Positions 28,386 to 38,731 of a stretch of 64,000 nt of DNA are shown here, one piece after another (the first letter of the stretch is position 1; each line of letters starts with the position of its first letter). Location of the stretch: NCBI RefSeq assembly GCF_001719125.1, contig NZ_CP017006.1, positions 1,848,384 to 1,912,383 on the forward strand, written 5' to 3'. Both the position numbers and the translations under genes were made by a program. Origin of the DNA: Sulfolobus sp. A20 (lineage in GTDB: Archaea; Thermoproteota; Thermoprotei_A; Sulfolobales; Sulfolobaceae). Below the pieces are notes generated by a model that saw only the letters and a list, made by a program, of their open reading frames with translations, did not search any database and had not been told where the DNA came from.

Positions 28386-29453
28386 TTGAACTTCTCATCA
28401 ATGATGGAATTTTATATTGTCATTCTCTACCTTCTTGTCATTTTGGTAAATTTGCTAATAATTTTGCAAATTATTAACGAGGTTAAGATGAGGAGAATAG
28501 AAGGCAATTTTTTGGACAGTGTCTCAATAATAGTTCCTATTAAGGGGGAGGATGAGAGGTTAGAGGGCAATATTTTATCCCTTTTATCACAAAATTATCC
28601 TTACCCCTACGAGGTTATTTATGTGGTCGATAAAGGAGATGATGTAGAGAAGGTTTTAAGAAAGTATAATGTAAGGGTTGTATATTCAGATTATAATTGT
28701 GAAGCATGTAGTGGTAAGATTAAAGCTCAGCTCTCTGGTTTAAAGTACGCTTCATATAATGTAATAGTTTTTGCTGATTCTGATACTTGGTACCCAAAGG
28801 ATTGGCTGTATAAGTTAGTTAGACCTCTCGATAAATTTACCGCTACTACCACCTTCTCATGGCCCTCCCCCTCTAAGTTGAGTTTAAGTAATTTGCTAAG
28901 GGCTGGGTTTTGGACTTTAGGTTTCGAGTCCCAATCGTTAGAAAATTCAAGATTTCTATGGGGAGGCTCGATGGCGTTTAGGAAGAGTTTCTTCAACAAA
29001 GACGTTATTGATGAACTTTCAAAGGAGTGGTGTGATGATTGTACTTTAACCAGAATTGTGAAACGTAATAATGGGAAAATTGGTTTTCTCATGAACTGTG
29101 TTCCCTTGAACGTTTATGACGAAAAGGATTTGGTTAAGTGGTCTAGTAGGCAGATAATTACTATTTTAGCTTACTCGCCAAGGGGGGCTAAGGCATATTT
29201 AGTTGCTGGGACTTTCTTCACGTTTATTTTAGTTTATTCCATAGTGTTTCTAAATCTTGTAACGTTTACTCCTTATATTTTATGGATAGTTAAAAACGTA
29301 ATAAGAGGAATAGATTATCCAAAAAATGCGATGATAGCGTCGTTGATGACTATACTTGCAATACCATATGCACTATTCTTGTTAATATATAATTGGAATA
29401 GGAGGGAAGTTTATTGGAGAGGTAGAAAGTACATAGTTAAACCTTTAAGTTAG
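28386..29453 (+). CDS. Family 2 glycosyltransferase, membrane-bound (ceramide-glucosyltransferase-like)
   Basis: The protein has 355 aa. An N-terminal helix (FYIVILYLLVILVNLLIIL) is followed by a GT2 domain: VSIIVPIKGEDERLEGNILSLLSQNYP (nucleotide-sugar binding), FADSDTW as the DxD metal site, a possible EWCDDC acceptor/base region, and a WSSRQII variant of the QxxRW motif. Two C-terminal helices follow. It should transfer a sugar from a nucleotide donor to a lipid or glycan at the inner membrane face. Confidence 0.88.
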   Translation: MNFSSMMEFYIVILYLLVILVNLLIILQIINEVKMRRIEGNFLDSVSIIVPIKGEDERLEGNILSLLSQNYPYPYEVIYVVDKGDDVEKVLRKYNVRVVYSDYNCEACSGKIKAQLSGLKYASYNVIVFADSDTWYPKDWLYKLVRPLDKFTATTTFSWPSPSKLSLSNLLRAGFWTLGFESQSLENSRFLWGGSMAFRKSFFNKDVIDELSKEWCDDCTLTRIVKRNNGKIGFLMNCVPLNVYDEKDLVKWSSRQIITILAYSPRGAKAYLVAGTFFTFILVYSIVFLNLVTFTPYILWIVKNVIRGIDYPKNAMIASLMTILAIPYALFLLIYNWNRREVYWRGRKYIVKPLS

Positions 29454-29486
29454 AAACTTAATTTATTACTGTATGCTGAAGTTCTA

Positions 29487-29552
29487 CCCCTTATGATTTG
29501 ATGATTGTAGGCGTGATGCTGAGATGATGAAGCCGAGTACTCATGAGTTAGG
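29487..29552 (+). ncRNA. Candidate C/D box sRNA
   Basis: The order is an imperfect terminal stem CCCTTA/TTAGGG, box C TTGATGA (29498-29504), a 14-nt spacer, box D' CTGA (29519-29522), a 1-nt linker, box C' ATGATGA (29524-29530), a 12-nt spacer AGCCGAGTACTC, and a degenerate box D ATGA (29543-29546). A TATA-like TTAATTTATTA ~26 nt upstream of 29490 could drive it. The weak D box lowers confidence, and targets are not identified. Confidence 0.45.
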
Positions 29553-29582
29553 GTGATATTAGGACCACTGCTGAGTGAGACC

Positions 29583-30146
29583 ATGAATATAGTTGAAATT
29601 TACTTAAACATATATTCATTTAGAGAGGTAATATCTAGGTTCTTAATAGAAGATAAGAAGGATAATTGGATTACGATGAGAGAAAATAACAGCAAGGAGT
29701 TGTATTTAGCTGAGGAATTTAATGGTGATTATGGTTTAATAATATATCCTTACAAGGACATAGAAGATGATATTAAGGAAGCGTTTTCTCATTACTTATA
29801 TTCAGTAAATAAATTAAAAGAAGTGCTATATGCATCAGAGAGATGGAGGGATTCAATTGACATTAAAATAGAGGGAAATAAAATCGTAACGATGCCTAGC
29901 TTGGATCTTGATCTGATTACAGGAGTTGACTTGATTAATTCAGTAGTGAGCAATAAGGGTTTCATCTATAAGGTTTTAGACGATTCCTTAGTAATAGAGA
30001 TTGAAATAAAGAGACCTCTAATCTACACTTCTTTAAATGATTACATTAAATTACTCTACTATGCATTAAAATTATATTATGATGTGAAAAGAACGCAAGA
30101 GGATATCTCATTAAAGAAAGCTTTAGATTACGCTAAAAATATATAA
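29583..30146 (+). CDS. Hypothetical protein
   Basis: I do not recognise this protein of 187 aa (197 aa if GTG at 29553 is used). ATG at 29583 (MNIVEIYLNIYSF) is preferred because the upstream segment overlaps the candidate sRNA. It is acidic, mixed alpha/beta, with no membrane helix. It lies 24 bp upstream of a radical SAM enzyme and is probably co-transcribed, so it may be an accessory or substrate-binding partner. Confidence 0.65.
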   Translation: MNIVEIYLNIYSFREVISRFLIEDKKDNWITMRENNSKELYLAEEFNGDYGLIIYPYKDIEDDIKEAFSHYLYSVNKLKEVLYASERWRDSIDIKIEGNKIVTMPSLDLDLITGVDLINSVVSNKGFIYKVLDDSLVIEIEIKRPLIYTSLNDYIKLLYYALKLYYDVKRTQEDISLKKALDYAKNI

Positions 30147-30170
30147 AAACTGTTTTTCATCTCTCATATT

Positions 30171-31226
30171 ATGCTATGGATTTTAATGACAACAGGGAAA
30201 TGCAATTTAGCTTGTGATTATTGTGGCGGATCATTCCCTGAAAAGATCGTGCCATACTCTGTAAACTATGATGTATTAAGCTTAAAGAAGATGATAGAAG
30301 AAGATAGAGACTCTACTATAATTTTTTATGGTGGAGAGCCTCTACTAAACCCAAAATTCATAATGAGCGTTCTAGATAATATTAAAGCTAGGAGATATGG
30401 TATACAAACAAACGGCACTTTATATAAGCTTTTACCAGATGAATATTGGAAGAGAATTAACGTTGTCCTCCTTTCGATTGATGGAAGAGAGGAAATAACT
30501 AATAAGCATAGGGGAAAAGGCATCTATGATGCGGTATTAAGAGCTTCTAAACATCTAAAAAGTCTCGGTGTGGAAACAATCGCCAGAATGGCTGTAACTC
30601 AAGATACTGATATTTATGAAGATGTAATGCATCTAATTAATCTCAAATTATTTGACAAAGTTCATTGGCAATTAGACGTAATATGGAGTGAAGAATGGGA
30701 TTTTAAGAGCTGGGCATATTCCTCATACTTACCTGGCATTAGGAAGTTAGTACAATTTTTCTTGTCAAAACTAGAAGAAGGAGAGATAATTAAGATAATA
30801 CCTATTCTAGGTGTAATAAGTGCATACTTCTTCGGAGGATATAAAGGATCACCTTGTGGTGCTGGTTATTCTTCAGTGACAGTTACTCCAGATGGTAGAG
30901 TTCTTTCTTGCCCTATTGCAGTTAGAGAGAAGTGGGCAGAGTTAGGTAACGTCAAAAATGGCTTCAGAATTATGGAAGATCCTTTGCCTCAAGATTGTAA
31001 AAATTGTGAATTCAGAGATTATTGTGGTGGAAGATGTCTGTACGCCCAGAAGGAGAGATATTGGGGTGAAGAAGGGTTTAAAGTAGTTGACGAGGTAAAT
31101 AAGGAATATCTTAGGATAGTATTATCTATAATTCCCAAAGTTAAAGAATTAATTGCTAAAAGCAGAATAAAATTGAATGATCTGTATTACAACCCAATAC
31201 TGGACTCAACAGAGGTAATTCCTTAA
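30171..31226 (+). CDS. Radical SAM / SPASM-domain peptide-modifying enzyme
   Basis: This 351-aa protein has the radical SAM cluster motif C11-x3-C15-x2-C18 ([12 protein letters not shown]), the SAM-binding FYGGEPLL, and a C-terminal SPASM-type set of Cys residues ([32 protein letters not shown]) for further 4Fe-4S clusters. This resembles the archaeal AF0577/AF1211-type family predicted to modify peptides. The C-terminus [11 protein letters not shown] is unusual and could itself be a recognition tail. No short Cys- or Gly-rich substrate peptide was found next to it. Confidence 0.85.
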   Translation: MLWILMTTGKCNLACDYCGGSFPEKIVPYSVNYDVLSLKKMIEEDRDSTIIFYGGEPLLNPKFIMSVLDNIKARRYGIQTNGTLYKLLPDEYWKRINVVLLSIDGREEITNKHRGKGIYDAVLRASKHLKSLGVETIARMAVTQDTDIYEDVMHLINLKLFDKVHWQLDVIWSEEWDFKSWAYSSYLPGIRKLVQFFLSKLEEGEIIKIIPILGVISAYFFGGYKGSPCGAGYSSVTVTPDGRVLSCPIAVREKWAELGNVKNGFRIMEDPLPQDCKNCEFRDYCGGRCLYAQKERYWGEEGFKVVDEVNKEYLRIVLSIIPKVKELIAKSRIKLNDLYYNPILDSTEVIP

Positions 31227-31251
31227 AAACTAGTATTAGTATATATAATGG

Positions 31252-31965
31252 ATGAGCCTTCAAATTTATGAAGGAGAAAAATTATTAGATATGATTAAAA
31301 GTATGTTAAACACTGCTACTTCTTCAATATTACTAGTTACTTATGAAATGGACCAAGAGGCTGCTAAGGAATTGTTATTAAAGGCTGCTAGCGGTGTAAA
31401 AACAACGATAATAACTAGTGATAAGAATTGGGCGGGTTGGTTAAGCGTACAAAGAGAAGTTTATAAAAAGGACGAAGAAGCGAAGCTTAATAGTGAATTG
31501 AGTAATGCCCAAAGAACGTATAATCGGTTAATATATTTAGGGGTAATTATATCCGTATTAATCGTTATTGCAGATGTTATGATATATTTTATCTTAAATA
31601 TGCAACACATGGTATTGAATATTTACTACATAGTATTACTCTCCGTAGTCGCAATACTTCTAATAAATTATTACGCGTTTAAGAGGAGAAAGCAAATGAT
31701 TTCGCAAATTAATATATTAAGGGAAAATCTACAAAATCTAATGCAAGAAGTAAATCAAGTTAGGAATAAGATTAAGGAAAAATTAAATGTTATTCAGATT
31801 GATAAAAAAGTTTCATTCTCGATTTTGTCATGTGACGAAAAGGTAATTTTATTCTCAGCCCCCTTTGTAATATCAGATTTAGTTAATTCAATACATGTTG
31901 TAATGGAAGTTAGTAAGGACTTTGTACTCTCCAAAATTTTGCCGAAAGATTCACAAAATATATAA
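31252..31965 (+). CDS. Membrane protein with split phospholipase-D-like domain, unknown
   Basis: The protein has 237 aa. The N-terminal ~65 residues (ATSSILLVTYEMDQEAAKELL, VKTTIITSDKN) resemble the opening of a PLD-like fold but lack an HKD motif. Two membrane helices (YLGVIISVLIVIADVMIYFIL and IYYIVLLSVVAILLINYYAF) and a coiled coil follow, then a C-terminal alpha/beta end (ILSCDEKVILFSAPFVISDL). It is 25 bp downstream of the radical SAM gene and in the same direction. Function is not known. Confidence 0.6.
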   Translation: MSLQIYEGEKLLDMIKSMLNTATSSILLVTYEMDQEAAKELLLKAASGVKTTIITSDKNWAGWLSVQREVYKKDEEAKLNSELSNAQRTYNRLIYLGVIISVLIVIADVMIYFILNMQHMVLNIYYIVLLSVVAILLINYYAFKRRKQMISQINILRENLQNLMQEVNQVRNKIKEKLNVIQIDKKVSFSILSCDEKVILFSAPFVISDLVNSIHVVMEVSKDFVLSKILPKDSQNI

Positions 31966-32020
31966 TTTATAAATCTGACCTACTCCCCACCCTAAGGGGC
32001 AAGGCTTTCTTGTAATCTGC

Positions 32021-33058
32021 TTAACTATTTATTAGTTTTTTATACTGTTCATCTATTCTTTTAACTAATTCTTGATTAGATACACCTCTTATAAATGCCA
32101 TTATGGATGCACCTCCAGCTCCCACACCTTCTTTGACAAAGCCTTTTTCATAAGATTTAATTCCATCAAAACTCGAGAGCGAAAGATCTATCATACTTGC
32201 CATTAATTTTACATCAACTTGTTTGACTAATCCCAACATATCCGCCGATTTATCTTCAATTATCCATCTTGTAGTACCTATAGTAATGTCTTTTAATTTA
32301 TTCTTATCTAAAGCCTTAATGATTGCTGCTGCAGCTACCATTTGGGTTCCTCCAGCTAACATTATTTTGCCCTTAAACCCTAGAGCGATAGACGCTACTG
32401 CTATCAACACAGGATCAGAAACTTTAGCTATTTTGCCCTCTAAGCTGTTAGGTAGATTCTTTAATGCTTCTTCTACTACTCTCCTTTTCAATTCCTTAGG
32501 ATTTTCTGGAGAAGCTGAACTTACTTTATCCATTGCGTCATAGCCTAAAGCTAATAGAGTTGCCATAGCAGTAGTAGTTCCTGCTGGTATGGATTCTGCT
32601 ATGAGAATAGTTTTAAAATAATTTGACAGTTCTTCACCTAATGTCATTCCGTTCTCTAGGACTCTTTCTAAACTCTCAACCGATATAGCTCCTTTTCTTA
32701 TATCTTTTCCAGGTTCTCCTTGTAAATCTATGAAGGGAATTTTAGGTATTATTCTACTTCCAGCATTCACTACTAATTTAACGGGATTTATAAATGATAG
32801 TGACGCCCTAGTAATTAGAGCAGGCGTTGGAATTCCAGAAGGACTAACCGGAATGGTCTTTATACTTTTACATTTTCCCAGAATCACGTACTCTGCATCT
32901 GCAGCAGGCGTAAAATGAGTTAGTTCTGGCGTAGCTCCGGCTATAGTTAGCCCGGGGACCAGACTGAGATCTGTAGTGCCTATCGTTAAAAGGTACAAAA
33001 AATCACTCTTAAACTCATCTGCTATCGCTCCATTGTATTCCTTAATCGATGGTATCAT
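32021..33058 (-). CDS. CobT-like nicotinate mononucleotide-dependent phosphoribosyltransferase (UPF0284)
   Basis: This 345-aa protein belongs to the archaeal CobT-related family, with GGTQMVAAAAI, a IPAGTTTAMATLLALGYDA loop and GVGAGGASIMAF at the C-terminus. Homologues activate a lower-ligand base for cobamide assembly by transferring phosphoribose from NaMN. The family is divergent from bacterial CobT, so substrate identity is inferred. No other cobamide gene is adjacent. Confidence 0.85.
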   Translation of the reverse strand: MIPSIKEYNGAIADEFKSDFLYLLTIGTTDLSLVPGLTIAGATPELTHFTPAADAEYVILGKCKSIKTIPVSPSGIPTPALITRASLSFINPVKLVVNAGSRIIPKIPFIDLQGEPGKDIRKGAISVESLERVLENGMTLGEELSNYFKTILIAESIPAGTTTAMATLLALGYDAMDKVSSASPENPKELKRRVVEEALKNLPNSLEGKIAKVSDPVLIAVASIALGFKGKIMLAGGTQMVAAAAIIKALDKNKLKDITIGTTRWIIEDKSADMLGLVKQVDVKLMASMIDLSLSSFDGIKSYEKGFVKEGVGAGGASIMAFIRGVSNQELVKRIDEQYKKLINS

Positions 33059-33093
33059 TATGAATATTAAGATAGGCGTTCAAATAAAAGCTT

Positions 33094-33468
33094 GTGAGTT
33101 TCTGGGAATATTATAAGATGGTTGAAGATGGGACTTTGGTTAAGTTAGAAGAGTTTAAGCGTAATCAAGAATTAAAGGAAAGAGTGAAGCAAGGTATATT
33201 GGGAATGATAAAGGTACTAAGAGATGAAATTTCTATTGTTATCTCTTATAGCTCGTATGAAGACGCTATTTGGAAGTTAATGAAGATGAACATTATCTCA
33301 CCCCTATTGGCCCAAGAATTAATGGACATATATTCGCTTGTGGAAAACTTAGATAAGATTGATGATGAGATTTTATATGGGATGTTAGTAAGAATTATGG
33401 AGGATATAGAAGAGGCGATAATTAGTATAAATAGATACAAGAAAGAGAAAAGATCTCTTATGAGTTAA
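33094..33468 (+). CDS. HepT-like small helical protein lacking RNase motif
   Basis: This 124-aa helical protein opens with GTG at 33094. The stretch VKQGILGMIKVLRDEISIVISYSSYEDAIWKLMKMNIISPLLAQELMDIYSLVENL follows the HepT/DUF86 four-helix layout. However, the catalytic Arg-x4-6-His (RN..VH.Y) expected next is missing (KIDDEILYGML). No MNT-type nucleotidyltransferase is adjacent. It may be a retired or repurposed toxin relative. Its 3' end overlaps the aminotransferase by 11 bp tail to tail. Confidence 0.5.
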   Translation: MSFWEYYKMVEDGTLVKLEEFKRNQELKERVKQGILGMIKVLRDEISIVISYSSYEDAIWKLMKMNIISPLLAQELMDIYSLVENLDKIDDEILYGMLVRIMEDIEEAIISINRYKKEKRSLMS

Positions 33469-34591
33469 ATTTCTTGTTATAGTAAGATATCCTTTCAATA
33501 ACGTTGTTTATTTCATCTTTTGTATTATAGAAATGCGTAGAGATTCTTATACCTTCTCCTCTCGGAGATACCACGATGTTTTCGTTAATTAATGAATTCA
33601 CTATTTCTCTAGCCTTATTTACTTTTAATATTATTATTCCTGCCCTTCTATCCTTAGGAGTTATTACCTCGAACCCATGTTCTTCAGCTAGTTTAATAGT
33701 AATTGCTGAGAGAGTTAATACTGAACTCTCTACTAAATCCATATTTTCGGAAAGAATTTCACAAGATTTTGCTAAAGCTAGCGTTGCTGACATATCAATA
33801 GTTCCAATTTCGAATCTTCTAGGACCTTCTTCTAAAATAAATTCATTAGAATTAAACTCTAAGTAGTTCTTTGATGATTTCCAGCCGTAAAATGGTGGAT
33901 CTTCAATGAGACCTTTTTTAATATATAGAAATCCTGAACCTTGAGGGCTCATTAACCACTTATAACTCCCTGCTACTATGAAATCTACGTCCAATTCCTT
34001 AGCGTTAATTCTTACTGCACCTGCACTCTGTATAACGTCAAGTAATACATAAGAACCATTCTCTTTAGCTTCTTTCACTATCTTTTTTACATCAACTTTT
34101 AGACCAGTGTTGAAGCTTACGTGGCTTAATGCAACTAATCTAGTATTCTTGTTTATATTTGATAATATATCCTCTTCAAAAGTATTAGGATTAGTTCTGA
34201 TAATATTTATCTTTACACCTTTTTTAGCTAACTTTAGTAAGGGAAAGACCACAGTTGGGAATTCTAAGTTATCAGTGACTACGTTTTCACCTGGTCTAAT
34301 ATCTAAGCCATGAGCTACGACGTTAACGCCATAACTAGTATTTGGAATAAATGAAACTTCTTCTGGGCTAACATTTATCAATTTGCCTACTTTCTCTCTT
34401 AAGTTAAACAAATCATTAACTTCTTCCTCATTGACTGCTATACTTCCTCTATATGAGACTTCATAAAGGTATCTATAAGCTTCAAACAAGACTGGTAAAG
34501 GAGTTGGAGATATAGAGGCATGGTTTAGGTAAATATATTTCCTAGTTACTGGGACTAAATCCCTAAATTCTTTAGGATCTTGAAATTTCAT
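33458..34591 (-). CDS. Class V aminotransferase (cysteine desulfurase / epimerase-like)
   Basis: This is a 377-aa PLP enzyme. It begins with [13 protein letters not shown], and has [35 protein letters not shown], and the PLP-binding lysine in [19 protein letters not shown]. The C-terminus has [13 protein letters not shown]. It resembles Csd / isopenicillin-N-epimerase-like proteins. The exact substrate is not clear and a catalytic desulfurase Cys is not obvious. It overlaps the upstream acyl-CoA synthetase gene by 20 bp. Confidence 0.85.
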   Translation of the reverse strand: MKFQDPKEFRDLVPVTRKYIYLNHASISPTPLPVLFEAYRYLYEVSYRGSIAVNEEEVNDLFNLREKVGKLINVSPEEVSFIPNTSYGVNVVAHGLDIRPGENVVTDNLEFPTVVFPLLKLAKKGVKINIIRTNPNTFEEDILSNINKNTRLVALSHVSFNTGLKVDVKKIVKEAKENGSYVLLDVIQSAGAVRINAKELDVDFIVAGSYKWLMSPQGSGFLYIKKGLIEDPPFYGWKSSKNYLEFNSNEFILEEGPRRFEIGTIDMSATLALAKSCEILSENMDLVESSVLTLSAITIKLAEEHGFEVITPKDRRAGIIILKVNKAREIVNSLINENIVVSPRGEGIRISTHFYNTKDEINNVIERISYYNKKFNS

Positions 34592-36272
34592 TTTTAATCT
34601 CCTTTATTACTTCTCCATCCTCTAATATAGTTTCATCTACTTCTTTTCCCAATAATATATCTCTTAAAATCCTTCTAACTATTTTACCGCTTCTCGATTT
34701 TGGTAGTCTTTCAACTCTATATACTTTATCTATAACGTATATTGGTCCTAATAACTTCTTGACACTAGATATTATTTCTTTTTCCTCAGCACTTCCTACA
34801 TAAAATACCACTAATTTCTCACCTTTTATCTCATCTGGAATACCAACTACTGCCGACTCAACAACTCCATTAATGGAGTTTATTACACTTTCCACTTCCC
34901 CACTGGTAATTCTATGCCCAGCCACTTTAATCATGTCATCGTTTCTTCCAACAATTTTTATATATCCTTCAGCATCAATTATGGCTAAGTCTCCAGTATC
35001 GTGATAGTTAAACCGCTTAAAGTAACTTAAGAATTTCTCGTTATCATTCCAAACTCCTATAAATTGCGTAGGGAATGGGGTCTTAGACACTAAATAGCCT
35101 ACTTCTTGTCTAACACTTTTGCCAGCTTCATCTAAAGTGTCCATTACTGAACCTGGGAAAGGTAATCCTGCATAACCTACTTTAGGGGATATTCCTTCTA
35201 GACTATATGGATAACCTACTACATATCCTAGCTCAGTCTGCCCGTAAACATCTGTTACCTTATCTGAAAAGCTTAACGCATATTTCCATGCTGTCTCATC
35301 CATTATCTCTCCCGCAGTAGCTACAAACTCCACTTTAGGTAGTTTTACATTTAATTTCTGTAAATTTCTAAGAAGAGTAGGGGAGGTGAATAATACTTTA
35401 GGTTGCAACTCATCAATTATATTAGCTAATCTATTATCTGGAAAATCTGGTGCTCCTTCTAAGAAAGCTAATGTTGAACCATGAGTTAAAGTCCCATACA
35501 TGATCCTTGAGAAGGTTATCCATCCTACGTCTGTAGTAGTTAAGACTATATCATTAGGTTTCAAAGAGAACATTAAGTCAAAAACCGTATAGTCTCCAAC
35601 CATCCATGAACCATGAGGCAAAATTATACCTTTAGGTTTACCTGTAGTACCAGAAGTATACATTATTTTTAATGGCTCATTGCTTTCTATCCACTCAAAA
35701 TTATCGTACTTTCTATCATAATCAAACTCGTCATTCCTTTTTATTATTATGTCAGACAGTTCCGTATACAACTTGATTTCTTTTCCCCTTCTGATAGTCT
35801 TATCTGTGGAAATTACCAGCTTCGGTTTAAGGTCATTTAATCTATTATTAATAGCTTGAATTCCTAATCCAGCAAATATTAATGAATATATTACTCCTAG
35901 TCTTGCTGAAGCCAATATTGTTGCTATAGTCTCTATCATATTTGGCATATAAATTGCGATCCTATCACCTTTCTTTAAACCTTTATCGAGTAGTAATCCG
36001 GCTATTCTTGAACTTAAATCGTTTAGCTCATTAAAGGTTAAATCTCTTCTTTTGCCGTTCTCGTGGTAGAATATTATCGCCTTACCGCTATGAGATAATG
36101 AATTATAAGATATATTTGTTAGACCATTTACGAACCACTTAGCTATCGGTAATTTTTCGTTTCTTTGAATTGCTCTTTCCCACTTCTTCTCGAAGTATAA
36201 TCTGTTAGCATAGCTCTCCCAATATTTGTCTGGCTTCTGTAAGGCATAGTTATAAAGTGTTACATAGTCCAT
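34572..36272 (-). CDS. AMP-forming acyl-CoA synthetase (acetyl-CoA synthetase family)
   Basis: This 566-aa ANL enzyme activates a carboxylic acid as an acyl-AMP and transfers it to CoA. Motifs are A3 [18 protein letters not shown]5 [10 protein letters not shown]7 [16 protein letters not shown] YHDTGDLA, and A10 [18 protein letters not shown] with the catalytic lysine. The N-terminal ANKxYxxSY...W region ([21 protein letters not shown]) is of the acetyl/propionyl-CoA synthetase type. The substrate chain length is not certain. It is co-transcribed with the aminotransferase. Confidence 0.9.
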   Translation of the reverse strand: MDYVTLYNYALQKPDKYWESYANRLYFEKKWERAIQRNEKLPIAKWFVNGLTNISYNSLSHSGKAIIFYHENGKRRDLTFNELNDLSSRIAGLLLDKGLKKGDRIAIYMPNMIETIATILASARLGVIYSLIFAGLGIQAINNRLNDLKPKLVISTDKTIRRGKEIKLYTELSDIIIKRNDEFDYDRKYDNFEWIESNEPLKIMYTSGTTGKPKGIILPHGSWMVGDYTVFDLMFSLKPNDIVLTTTDVGWITFSRIMYGTLTHGSTLAFLEGAPDFPDNRLANIIDELQPKVLFTSPTLLRNLQKLNVKLPKVEFVATAGEIMDETAWKYALSFSDKVTDVYGQTELGYVVGYPYSLEGISPKVGYAGLPFPGSVMDTLDEAGKSVRQEVGYLVSKTPFPTQFIGVWNDNEKFLSYFKRFNYHDTGDLAIIDAEGYIKIVGRNDDMIKVAGHRITSGEVESVINSINGVVESAVVGIPDEIKGEKLVVFYVGSAEEKEIISSVKKLLGPIYVIDKVYRVERLPKSRSGKIVRRILRDILLGKEVDETILEDGEVIKEIKNEISRS

Positions 36273-36309
36273 ATAGTCTTCTTCATAGTCAAACTAATTT
36301 ATTTTTCTT

Positions 36310-36789
36310 TTAAGTATTATTAACTACTTTAATGATCTCTCCACCACATATTGGACATTCTGAATATAGGACATTAAACTCTCTTTTGCAATTTTTACAG
36401 ATATATTTAAATTTATAAACGCTAGTTACAGTACTGTTTACTCTAATGGAAGAATATTTGATTCCTAGGTATTTTAATACGTTTTGTACGGATAAATCAT
36501 CTGTAAACACCATAGCAGGATATAAATCCATTGCTAATGCTATAACTGACCTATCAGTTTGCGATAATTTTCTCTCGTTCAGATCTTTTAGCAATATTTT
36601 ATCTAGTTTTCTCCTGCTAGTTATAGAAGGTTTCATTACAATTACTTTGCCAGAAGAAATAGAAACCTCTAAATTAAATCTTGATACTTTGTCTCTAATC
36701 TCTTCTATAACTTCTTGTGTAGTATATACTCTATCTAGTGACAATTGCAGTCCGGCTAAGAACGCTCCAGTATCAAACACGATATGCAT
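36310..36789 (-). CDS. nob1: Nob1-type ribosome-maturation endoribonuclease
   Basis: The protein has 159 aa. An N-terminal PIN domain ([11 protein letters not shown] with the first catalytic Asp, [23 protein letters not shown]) is followed by a C-terminal zinc ribbon (CKNCKREF and CPICGGEI). Archaeal Nob1 cuts the 3' end of pre-16S rRNA. It overlaps the NAD kinase gene by 17 bp on the same strand, so the two form an operon. Confidence 0.92.
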   Translation of the reverse strand: MHIVFDTGAFLAGLQLSLDRVYTTQEVIEEIRDKVSRFNLEVSISSGKVIVMKPSITSRRKLDKILLKDLNERKLSQTDRSVIALAMDLYPAMVFTDDLSVQNVLKYLGIKYSSIRVNSTVTSVYKFKYICKNCKREFNVLYSECPICGGEIIKVVNNT

Positions 36790-37528
36790 GTAACACTTCT
36801 CCTATTAAATCTAAATTATAAAACCTTAATATTTTCGCCTTTTTCTCTGAGGGTTTAATTATTATCTCTTGGTTAGTTCTTATCAAAGTAAAGATTTCGC
36901 CATCGACAACGACCCTGGCTGTCTGCATGTAGCCTTTGTCATCTAATTTCAATACTATTTTTTTCGGAGGTAATACAATAGATTTTAGATAGTAAAAGAT
37001 CGGATTAACGAAAATTATTTCAATAGCATTTAAGTCTTTATATAGCAGAGAGTTTGTGATTGATAATCCCCATCCACTACTTCCTTGTGGAGTAGAGACT
37101 AATACTCCATCTCCTTCAACGGAAGCCTTTTCATTATCAAAGGATATACTTACCTTTATAGCTTCTGGTCTATCATAAAGAATTCCAGTTTCATTAAAAA
37201 CTAGCTCGTTCTTATTATCTACCATCACTTCAAGCAACATGTATTCCTCTATTTTGAAATCTCCTTTCTTTAGTCTCGTTAAAGCTTCTTCAACTCTATC
37301 AATTGGAATATCCATTAAGAGACCTCTTCTTCCAGCTCTCACTGTAATAATAGGTTTACCTTCTTTTACAGCCTTTAACAAAGTTCCATCTCCCCCTATC
37401 GCTACAACGTAATCGAAGTCTCTATTCGTTATGTTAAATCCTAAGTTCTCAGCAATCTTAGCTATTTTTTCTACTGTAGGAGAAGTCTGTAGTGAAGGTT
37501 TGGTAACTATTTTTATGTTCATGTTCAC
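36773..37528 (-). CDS. nadK: NAD kinase
   Basis: This 251-aa enzyme phosphorylates NAD to NADP. Signatures are [12 protein letters not shown] (the GGDGT motif), the NE pair in [13 protein letters not shown], and the Gly-rich [17 protein letters not shown]. It is shorter than bacterial NadK but typical of archaea. It is the first gene of an operon with nob1, with a ~130-bp divergent promoter region shared with the MFS gene. Confidence 0.93.
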   Translation of the reverse strand: MNMNIKIVTKPSLQTSPTVEKIAKIAENLGFNITNRDFDYVVAIGGDGTLLKAVKEGKPIITVRAGRRGLLMDIPIDRVEEALTRLKKGDFKIEEYMLLEVMVDNKNELVFNETGILYDRPEAIKVSISFDNEKASVEGDGVLVSTPQGSSGWGLSITNSLLYKDLNAIEIIFVNPIFYYLKSIVLPPKKIVLKLDDKGYMQTARVVVDGEIFTLIRTNQEIIIKPSEKKAKILRFYNLDLIGEVLHAYRV

Positions 37529-37617
37529 TTTCCAATTTAATTTAAAGCTTATAATATTCTTAAGCTAAGTTATTCTGTTTCTTTAGAACGAGTATAGTAA
37601 GAGTGATGCAAAAAAGG

Positions 37618-37635
37618 CTAACTTTTATATGTTAG
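37618..37635 (+). promoter_or_regulatory. Inverted repeat over the MFS promoter
   Basis: CTAAC-TTTTATAT-GTTAG places 5-bp arms on either side of a TATA-like element ~34 nt upstream of the MFS start at 37661. A repressor bound here would block TBP. No local regulator is evident. Confidence 0.5.
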
Positions 37636-37660
37636 TTAATTAATTGTTGGATAACAAACT

Positions 37661-38731
37661 ATGAAGGGAATAAGGATAATCGTTGCTAGAATAATTTATG
37701 CAATTCATTGGTTCTATCTTGCTCCATTAATTCCATACTTTATAACTAAATTCGATATTCCAGTAGATTTAAGTGGTATAATACCTTTTTCCTTCTTTCT
37801 TGGTACCGGAATTATGCAATTACCATCGGCATATATTTCTAGCAAATTAGGATTAAGAAATACTTTATTATTAGGTTTAGGTATAATGTCACTATCGCCA
37901 TTATTTATAAGCTTTTCTAACTCGTTTTATCTTGTCCTAATCTCCTATTTAATTGATGGAATAGGTGCGTCTATGTTCTTTTCAACTGGGGGAGGCATCT
38001 TAGCCTTTTTGAATAGTAATTCTCCGGGTCTAGTGTTAGGAATTTATAACTCAGCCTTTGCCTTAGGAGGATTAATTGGGCTCAACTGGTCATTAATACT
38101 TGGAGGAAAACTTAATTTTTATATACTTTCTTTAATATCATTTATTTCATTGCTATTAAATATAAATAATCCTAATTTGAAACCTAATTGGAAAATTGTT
38201 AAAGACTATAGGATATTAATAATTGGAATTGCCTTTGCTGGGATTTGGGGGATTTATTACGCAATTGGTGAACTATACCCTACTTTTGCGTACTATTATC
38301 TTCATATAAATCTAATTAATTCTAGCTTATTTACATCTTTACTTTTAGTATCTTCAATGATAGGGGGGAGTCTTGCATTTCTAGCCGACAGAAGGGGAAT
38401 AAGTAAGTTTAATCTCTTTATAATTTCATCTCTACTTGGATCTTTGCCATCTTTAATTTTTTATACAAATTTATATATTATAGGAATTATAATTATAGGA
38501 ATATTTAATGAGTTAGCATTATCTGTCATGTATTCGATTATTGCCCTACTTCAGAAAGGTGCTAACACTACGGTAGGTTTAGCATTAGTAAACTCCATAA
38601 ATATTCTAATAGGTATGAATTTTCAATTAATTGCCTCCTATTCTGGTTTCTATATGTGGTACGTGGTGAATGTTATAGGTATCCTGATGCTCTTACTAAT
38701 ATTTACGGTTAGGCGGAACGTCTCAGTATAA
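37661..38731 (+). CDS. MFS transporter
   Basis: This 356-aa transporter has about eleven or twelve membrane helices and the MFS features: a loop after helix 2 (SAYISSKLGLRNTLLLGLG) and a second half with a LADRRGISKF segment matching the DRxGRR-type motif. The substrate is unknown. A small inverted repeat straddles its promoter. Its end overlaps the next gene tail to tail by 23 bp. Confidence 0.85.
   Translation: MKGIRIIVARIIYAIHWFYLAPLIPYFITKFDIPVDLSGIIPFSFFLGTGIMQLPSAYISSKLGLRNTLLLGLGIMSLSPLFISFSNSFYLVLISYLIDGIGASMFFSTGGGILAFLNSNSPGLVLGIYNSAFALGGLIGLNWSLILGGKLNFYILSLISFISLLLNINNPNLKPNWKIVKDYRILIIGIAFAGIWGIYYAIGELYPTFAYYYLHINLINSSLFTSLLLVSSMIGGSLAFLADRRGISKFNLFIISSLLGSLPSLIFYTNLYIIGIIIIGIFNELALSVMYSIIALLQKGANTTVGLALVNSINILIGMNFQLIASYSGFYMWYVVNVIGILMLLLIFTVRRNVSV

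Noticed and set aside
32223..32918. Plus-strand frames opposite the CobT-like gene
   Set aside because: They are antisense shadows of a conserved protein.
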